A DNA stretch of 47,171 nucleotides, from contig JASCPF010000020.1 in NCBI GenBank assembly GCA_029959325.1, forward strand, positions 1-47,171. Reading direction: 5' to 3'. Shown one piece after another: positions 42,921 to 47,171 of the stretch (within the stretch, counting starts at the first letter, position 1; every line of letters starts with the position of its first letter). The translations under genes and the position numbers were made by a program. This stretch comes from Microbacteriaceae bacterium PS02068 (GTDB lineage: Bacteria > Actinomycetota > Actinomycetes > Actinomycetales > Microbacteriaceae). The notes under the pieces were generated by a model that did not search any database, had not been told where the DNA came from, and was given only the letters and a program-made list of their open reading frames with translations.

Positions 42921-44027
42921 TTACGGCTGGTACTTCACCAGGTCGGGGTTCTCGGCGTAGATCTCGTCGATGATCGACGTGTCGAACAGCTGGTCGGCGG
43001 TGAGGTCCCACCCCGACGCCTTGAGCGACGCGAGCGTCTCCTTCTTCAGCTTGTCGGAGATGGTGAACAGGCCGTTCTTCTCGGTCTCGTCGGTCGAGAT
43101 CAGCTTCGCCTGCGCCTCGATGCCCGCCTTGACCTTCGCCGGGTCGAGGTCGCCGAAGGTCAGGTCGCCCGCGGCGGCCGACTCGTTGTAGAACTTGGTG
43201 ACCAAGGTCACGGTGTCATCGACGGGCTCGGTGAAGGTCTTCGTCCAGCCCTTGATCTCGGCCGTCAGGAACGCCTTGATCAGGTCTTTGTGCTCGGCGA
43301 GGTACTGGTCGGTGACCGTGTAGGTCTCGGCGACGTAGGGCAGGCCGTTCTCGGCGTAGGCGAGGTTCGTGACGGGGTAGCCCGCCATCTCGACCGTGAT
43401 CGCCTCGTTCGTGAGGTAGGCCATGAAGCCGTCGACCTCGCCGTTGATGAGCGGGGTCGGGTCGAAGTCGACCGGCACGACGGTGACGTCGGCGGGGTCG
43501 ATGTTGTTGGCCGCCAGCAGCGCCGCGAACACCGAGGCGTTCGAGTCCTGCACGCCGATCTTCTTGCCCTTGAGGTCGGCGGGCGTCTTGATGTTGCCGC
43601 CGCTTTGGAGCGAGACGATCGTGAACGGGTTCTTCTGGAACGTCGCGCCGATGATCTTCAGCGGGGCATCCTGCTCGGCGACTGCCGCACCCACCGAAGC
43701 CGCGTCGCTCAGCGCGACCTGCACCGTGCCGGAGAGCAGCTTCGCCACGCCCGTGTCGGGGCCCGCGATGCCGGTGACGGTGCCGAACCCGGCCTCGTCG
43801 TAATACCCCTCGTCGTACGCGTAGTACTCGCCGGCGAACTCTTCGTTCTTGATCCACGAGTACTGCACGCTGATGTCGCCGAAGTCGGCGGAGGCGCCCG
43901 CGTCGCCCGAGCCGGAGGGGCTCGAGCCGGTCGAGCTGGAGCAGGCGCTCAGCGCGAGGGCGGCGGCTGCCACGACGGCGAGCGCGAGGCTCGTGCGTCG
44001 TGCACGCCGGGACAGGGAAAGGGTCAT
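42921..44027 (-). CDS. ABC transporter substrate-binding lipoprotein, SsuA/ThiY family
   Basis: A 368-residue lipoprotein: signal peptide, lipobox LSAC near residue 29, Ser/Gly linker, then a NMT1/THI5-like binding fold ([27 protein letters not shown], typical of pyrimidine-precursor and purine-type binders in this family). First gene of the importer operon. A perfect GTAAC-N6-GAAAC box and TATCGT lie upstream. The ligand is unknown; co-regulation with purine genes suggests a nitrogen heterocycle. Confidence 0.88.
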   Translation of the reverse strand: MTLSLSRRARRTSLALAVVAAAALALSACSSSTGSSPSGSGDAGASADFGDISVQYSWIKNEEFAGEYYAYDEGYYDEAGFGTVTGIAGPDTGVAKLLSGTVQVALSDAASVGAAVAEQDAPLKIIGATFQKNPFTIVSLQSGGNIKTPADLKGKKIGVQDSNASVFAALLAANNIDPADVTVVPVDFDPTPLINGEVDGFMAYLTNEAITVEMAGYPVTNLAYAENGLPYVAETYTVTDQYLAEHKDLIKAFLTAEIKGWTKTFTEPVDDTVTLVTKFYNESAAAGDLTFGDLDPAKVKAGIEAQAKLISTDETEKNGLFTISDKLKKETLASLKASGWDLTADQLFDTSIIDEIYAENPDLVKYQP

Positions 44028-44091
44028 GAGTGCCTCCTGGGTGCTGATTCGGGACGCTCGGGCGCGTGCTGTGTCGCGTACGAACAGCCCG

Positions 44092-44097
44092 ACGATA
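44092..44097 (-). promoter_or_regulatory. -10 element of the ABC importer operon
   Basis: TATCGT on the minus strand, 64 bases before the ATG of the binding protein. It lies 10 bases after the second GAAAC and 32 bases after the first. Confidence 0.45.
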
Positions 44098-44107
44098 CGG
44101 AGCGCAC

Positions 44108-44145
44108 GTTTCGCGCAGGCGGGGCCGGTGTTTCCCCGCGGTTAC
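44108..44145 (-). promoter_or_regulatory. Perfect GlnR-like box with second GAAAC, upstream of the ABC importer
   Basis: Minus strand GTAAC (44145-44141), N6, GAAAC (44134-44130), then after 17 bases a second GAAAC (44112-44108). Half-site starts are at 0, 11 and 33, the a1-b1-(a2)-b2 layout known for GlnR boxes with only a2 degenerate. Confidence 0.65.
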
Positions 44146-44209
44146 GTTCCGCGCGGGTCGTGTCGTGTGCGCGGGCCGCGCGGTCGTGCCGTGGGCGGAC
44201 AATGGGGGG

Positions 44210-45001
44210 ATGCCTCTGCCACCCCTCGTCGAACCCGCGGCCGACCTCACTCCGGCCGAACGTGAGCGCTTCGGTCGGCAGCTCGTGCTGCCGCAGATCG
44301 GTGAGGTCGGCCAGCGGCGGCTCAAGAGCGCGCGCGTGCTCGTCGCGGGTGCCGGGGGTCTCGGCTCACCCGTGATCTCATACCTCGCGGCGGCGGGCGT
44401 GGGCACCCTCGTCGTCGTCGATCACGACACCGTCGAAGACAGCAATCTGCCCCGGCAGCTGCTGCACGCGGGCGCCGCGCCGGGAACCTCGAAGGCCGAG
44501 TCGGCGGCGGCGGAGGTCGCGCGTGTGAACCCGTTCGGCACGGGCGTGCCGCGCGCCCTGCGAGTGACGGATGCCACGGCTGACGCGCTCGTCGCCGAGG
44601 TCGATCTGGTCGTCGACACGACCGACGACGCCGTTGCGCGGGTCGCGCTGCACGACGCGGCGGAGCGCGCAGGCATCCCGTATGTCTGGGGTACGGCGGT
44701 GGGATCCGACGGCATGGTCTCGGTGTTCTGGCCGGGCGCGCCGGGCGTCTCGGGCGGCGGATTCTCGCTGCGCGATCTGCACCCCGACCCCCTCGCCGAC
44801 ACGAACCGCCGGTGCGTCGTCGACGGCGTGACCGGCCCGCTGTGCGCCGCGATCGGGGGAGTCATGGCGGGCGAGGCGCTCAAGCTGATCGTCGGCAGCG
44901 GCGAGCCGTTGCACGGCCGCGTGCTCGTCTTCGACGCGATCGACGCGACGTGGCGCGAGGTCGCGCTCGCGCGCCGCGCGTCCTCGCTTCCCGGTCGTTG
45001 A
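44210..45001 (+). CDS. moeB: Molybdopterin-synthase adenylyltransferase (MoeB/ThiF family)
   Basis: A 263-residue E1-like enzyme that adenylates the C-terminal Gly of MoaD. GAGGLGSP is the nucleotide-binding turn, DSNLPRQ the conserved DxNLxRQ region and DTTDD the following motif. There is no rhodanese domain, unlike longer actinobacterial MoeZ proteins. ATG at 44210 overlaps GGGGGG. Convergent with moaD-moaA. Its stop codon lies inside a dispersed repeat (44993-45023). Confidence 0.87.
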   Translation: MPLPPLVEPAADLTPAERERFGRQLVLPQIGEVGQRRLKSARVLVAGAGGLGSPVISYLAAAGVGTLVVVDHDTVEDSNLPRQLLHAGAAPGTSKAESAAAEVARVNPFGTGVPRALRVTDATADALVAEVDLVVDTTDDAVARVALHDAAERAGIPYVWGTAVGSDGMVSVFWPGAPGVSGGGFSLRDLHPDPLADTNRRCVVDGVTGPLCAAIGGVMAGEALKLIVGSGEPLHGRVLVFDAIDATWREVALARRASSLPGR

Positions 45002-45023
45002 GCGAGCGCAGCGAGTCGAAACG
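44993..45023. repeat. Dispersed-type short repeat carrying the moeB stop codon
   Basis: A 31-bp element with the core GAGCGAGCGCAGCGAGTCG, a form I recall as common between genes in Microbacteriaceae. Here it supplies the last residues and TGA of moeB and lies 3 bases before the moaD stop. Confidence 0.45.
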
Positions 45024-45026
45024 CGC

Positions 45027-45293
45027 TCAGCCCCCCGCGAACGGCGGCAGCACGTCGACGAGGCCGCCCGCCCGCAACGGGGTCGTGCGCTCGGTCGTCG
45101 ACACCCCGTCGACGAGGAACGAGCACCGCGCGAGCACGGGTCGTGCCGTGACGGGCGCGCGGTCGATCAGCGCGCCGACGTCGCCGCAGTCGTGCAGCGC
45201 GACGATCTCTTCGGCGACGCCGAGCGCCGCCTTCGCCGCGGCGAAGTAGCGCACGGTGACCGAGGGTGCGGAGGTTTCAGGCATCCCGCTCAT
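45027..45293 (-). CDS. moaD: Molybdopterin synthase small subunit
   Basis: An 88-residue ubiquitin-like protein that ends in PPFAGG, the Gly-Gly tail that is thiocarboxylated for sulfur transfer. VTVRYFAAAKAALG is the usual first strand. The ATG overlaps the moaA stop (ATGA); a second ATG nine bases in is possible. Confidence 0.9.
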   Translation of the reverse strand: MSGMPETSAPSVTVRYFAAAKAALGVAEEIVALHDCGDVGALIDRAPVTARPVLARCSFLVDGVSTTERTTPLRAGGLVDVLPPFAGG

Positions 45294-46363
45294 CCGCCGA
45301 TCGCGCTCATGGGGCGTTGCGGCTGCGCGAACGCCGGCCCGTCGATGCCGTGACCGGCGCGCTTGACCCACATCGCGGCACGCCAACGGTCGGCGAGCTC
45401 GTCGTCGGTCGCGCCGGCGCGCAGCAGCTCGCGCAGGGGCGTCTCGGTGTGCGCGAACAGGCAGTCGCGCACGGCGCCGTCGGCGGTGAGCCGGGTGCGC
45501 ACGCAGTCGCCGCAGAACGGCTCGGTCACCGACGCGATGATGCCGATCGTGCCGAGCCGGGCGCCGCTGGGGTCGAAGACGTCGAAGCGCTCGGCGGGGG
45601 CACCGGCCCGCGGCGCCGCGTGCGGGCGGAGCGTCAGGCGCTCGGCGAGCCGCGCGCGTGTCTGCGCCGCCGTCACCACGATGTCGCGCTGCCACGAGCG
45701 GTCGCCGCCGAGGGGCATCTGCTCGATGAAGCGCAGCTCGACGCCGCCCTCCAGCGCCCACTCGACGAGGTCGGCGGCCTCGTCGTCGTTGACCCCGGGG
45801 ACGAGCACGGTGTTGATCTTCACGCCGATGCCCGCCGCGCGCGCCGCGGCGACTCCCTCGAGCGCGCGCGTCAGCAGCGGGCGCCGGGTGATCTCGGCGT
45901 AGACGGTGGGGTCGAGGCTGTCGAGCGAGATGTTGACGCGGTCGAGCCCCGCCGCGGCGAGGGCGTCGACGCGTTCGGCGAGGCCGATCGCGTTGGTCGT
46001 CAGGGCGATGTCGGGGCGCGGTGCGAGGGCCGCGGTCGCGGCGATGATCTCGGCCAGGTCGGGGCGCAGCAGGGGTTCGCCGCCGGTGAACCGCACGGCG
46101 GTGATCCCGAGCCGCTCGACGCCGATGCGCACGAGCTGCACGACCTCGTCGGCGGTCAGCACCGCGCTCTGCGGACCGGGCGCGATGCCCTCGGCCGGCA
46201 TGCAGTACGTGCAGCGCAGGTTGCAGCGGTCGGTCAGCGACACGCGCAGATCGGTCGCGACGCGCCCGAAGCGGTCGACGAGGCCGGGCACGTCGGGCCG
46301 GTCGTCGGCTGCCTGGCCCGGCTCGACGGCGCGGGGCCTCGGCAAGCCGAGCATGACGGTCAT
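45290..46363 (-). CDS. moaA: GTP 3',8-cyclase
   Basis: A 357-residue radical SAM enzyme starting molybdenum-cofactor synthesis. The first Fe-S cluster motif CNLRCTYC and the C-terminal cluster CGDCVRTR...RDC are both complete, and the protein ends in the essential Gly-Gly (SAIGG). FTGGEPLLRPDL binds SAM. ATG at 46363, 4 bases after the modC stop; an ATG nine bases in is an alternative. Confidence 0.95.
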   Translation of the reverse strand: MTVMLGLPRPRAVEPGQAADDRPDVPGLVDRFGRVATDLRVSLTDRCNLRCTYCMPAEGIAPGPQSAVLTADEVVQLVRIGVERLGITAVRFTGGEPLLRPDLAEIIAATAALAPRPDIALTTNAIGLAERVDALAAAGLDRVNISLDSLDPTVYAEITRRPLLTRALEGVAAARAAGIGVKINTVLVPGVNDDEAADLVEWALEGGVELRFIEQMPLGGDRSWQRDIVVTAAQTRARLAERLTLRPHAAPRAGAPAERFDVFDPSGARLGTIGIIASVTEPFCGDCVRTRLTADGAVRDCLFAHTETPLRELLRAGATDDELADRWRAAMWVKRAGHGIDGPAFAQPQRPMSAIGG

Positions 46364-46367
46364 CGCC

Positions 46368-47171
46368 TCAGGATACGTCGGCGCCAGACGCAGACGGGCC
46401 GGGGGATGCCGCGGCGCCCGCGGCGCTCGGGCCGAGGGACGCCTCTGTGCCCGGCCGCTCGCGCGGATAGATCCGCACCTGCCGCGGGTCGATCTGCACC
46501 TGGACGGGTGTGCCCGGCGCGAGATGCCGCGCAGCGCCGATGGCACCGGCCCCTCCGCCCACGCCCTCATCCACCAGACCGGTGAGCCCGCCCGCCGTGA
46601 CGCGCACGGTGCCACCGACCACCTCGACGTGCTCGACGCGGTCCGCCCCCCGCGGATCGCCGGCGATCGCGACGGCCTCGGCGGGGATCGCCGCGCACGC
46701 CGCCGACCCGACCGCGAGGCCCCCCACGCCGCCCGGAATCACCCGGCCGTCGCGCGCGACCAGGCCGCCCTGGCTAATGACGCCCTCGACGAGCGCGACG
46801 CCCGCGAGTCGGGCTGCGAATGCCGAACGGGGCGTGGCGAGCAGCTCGTCGACGGGGGCGTCGTCCACGACGCGGCCCCCGTCGAGCACGATCGCGCGAT
46901 CGGCGAGCAGCAGGGCATCGACGGGGTCATGCGTGACGAGGATGCCGGGGACCCGGGCGAGCACTACGCCGAGCACGCGCCGCAGCTCGTCGCGTGCGCC
47001 GACGTCGAGGGCGGTCAGCGGTTCGTCGAGCAGCAGAAGCCCGGGCTCCGCGGCCAGGGCGCGGGCGATCGCCACGCGCTGCGCCTGCCCGCCGGAGAGC
47101 TCGTGCGGCATCGCGCCTGCCCAGGCGAGGCCGCCGACCTCGGCGAGCCGCGCATCGGCGATGGCCCGGGC
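46368..47171 (-). CDS. modC: Molybdate ABC transporter ATPase, 5' part missing at window end
   Basis: The frame stays open to the last base, so the N-terminal part with Walker A is outside the window. Present are the signature LSGGQAQRVAIARAL, Walker B LLLDEPLTALD, switch His in VTHDPVDA, and a C-terminal TOBE-like regulatory domain ending in an Ala/Gly/Ser tail. ModC is preferred over other importers because moaA and moaD follow in the same operon. Confidence 0.82.
   Translation of the reverse strand, partial: ARAIADARLAEVGGLAWAGAMPHELSGGQAQRVAIARALAAEPGLLLLDEPLTALDVGARDELRRVLGVVLARVPGILVTHDPVDALLLADRAIVLDGGRVVDDAPVDELLATPRSAFAARLAGVALVEGVISQGGLVARDGRVIPGGVGGLAVGSAACAAIPAEAVAIAGDPRGADRVEHVEVVGGTVRVTAGGLTGLVDEGVGGGAGAIGAARHLAPGTPVQVQIDPRQVRIYPRERPGTEASLGPSAAGAAASPGPSASGADVS

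Overview
The window is 47 kb of dense, very GC-rich DNA. It shows strong G/C third-position bias, frequent GTG starts, ATGA/GTGA start-stop overlaps, several probable leaderless promoters and a heavily repeated GGATGCC/GGCATCC word. This fits an actinobacterium, most likely Microbacteriaceae (Microbacterium-like). That placement is inference from style and gene content; there is no rRNA marker. I see no rRNA, tRNA, CRISPR array, phage or insertion-sequence gene.

Layout. (1) 1-4794 (+): an L-idonate/gulonate-type dehydrogenase (cut at the window start), an MFS symporter, mannonate dehydratase, KDPG aldolase and KDG kinase, a sugar-acid operon ending in pyruvate and glyceraldehyde-3-phosphate. 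(2) 4874-7698 (-): a GH13 alpha-glucosidase followed by its probable LacI-type repressor, with twin operators at the promoter. (3) 7772-9854 (+): adenine phosphoribosyltransferase and a ParA/MinD-like ATPase. (4) 10003-23916: a purine-catabolism island. It holds an NCS2 urate/xanthine permease, FAD urate hydroxylase HpxO, hydroxyisourate hydrolase, OHCU decarboxylase, an XRE-cupin regulator, an NCS1 allantoin permease, an allantoin racemase, allantoinase, a formamidase-family hydrolase, a fused AtzH/HpxZ-amidase protein, ureidoglycine-glyoxylate aminotransferase and allantoate amidohydrolase. (5) 24185-29770 (-): ureABCFGD plus a NiCoT nickel importer. (6) 30192-35138 (+): the urea ABC importer urtABCDE. 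(7) 35281-38172 (+): another NCS1 permease with two paralogous TetR regulators. (8) 38191-44027: a LOG-family nucleotide phosphoribohydrolase, an ATZ/TRZ-type deaminase and a NitT/TauT-type ABC importer. (9) 44210-47171: molybdenum-cofactor genes moeB, moaD, moaA and a partial modC.

How it fits together: purine bases or urate are taken up, oxidised and opened to allantoin, allantoate and ureidoglycine, then transaminated to oxalurate. The fused amidase and the formamidase-like enzyme are well placed to finish the route. Urease with nickel uptake, and urea import, recover the remaining nitrogen. Moco genes would support a xanthine dehydrogenase, which is not in the window.

The most striking result is a shared promoter code. 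Perfect or near-perfect GTNAC-N6-GAAAC boxes, the form of the GlnR nitrogen-regulator site, lie before hpxO, uraD-hiuH, pucI, allB, the second NCS1 permease, the LOG gene, the deaminase and the ABC importer. In each case they sit 10, 21 or 32 nt from a TANNNT -10 element, that is, one helical turn apart. They are absent from the sugar, alpha-glucosidase, apt and Moco promoters I checked.
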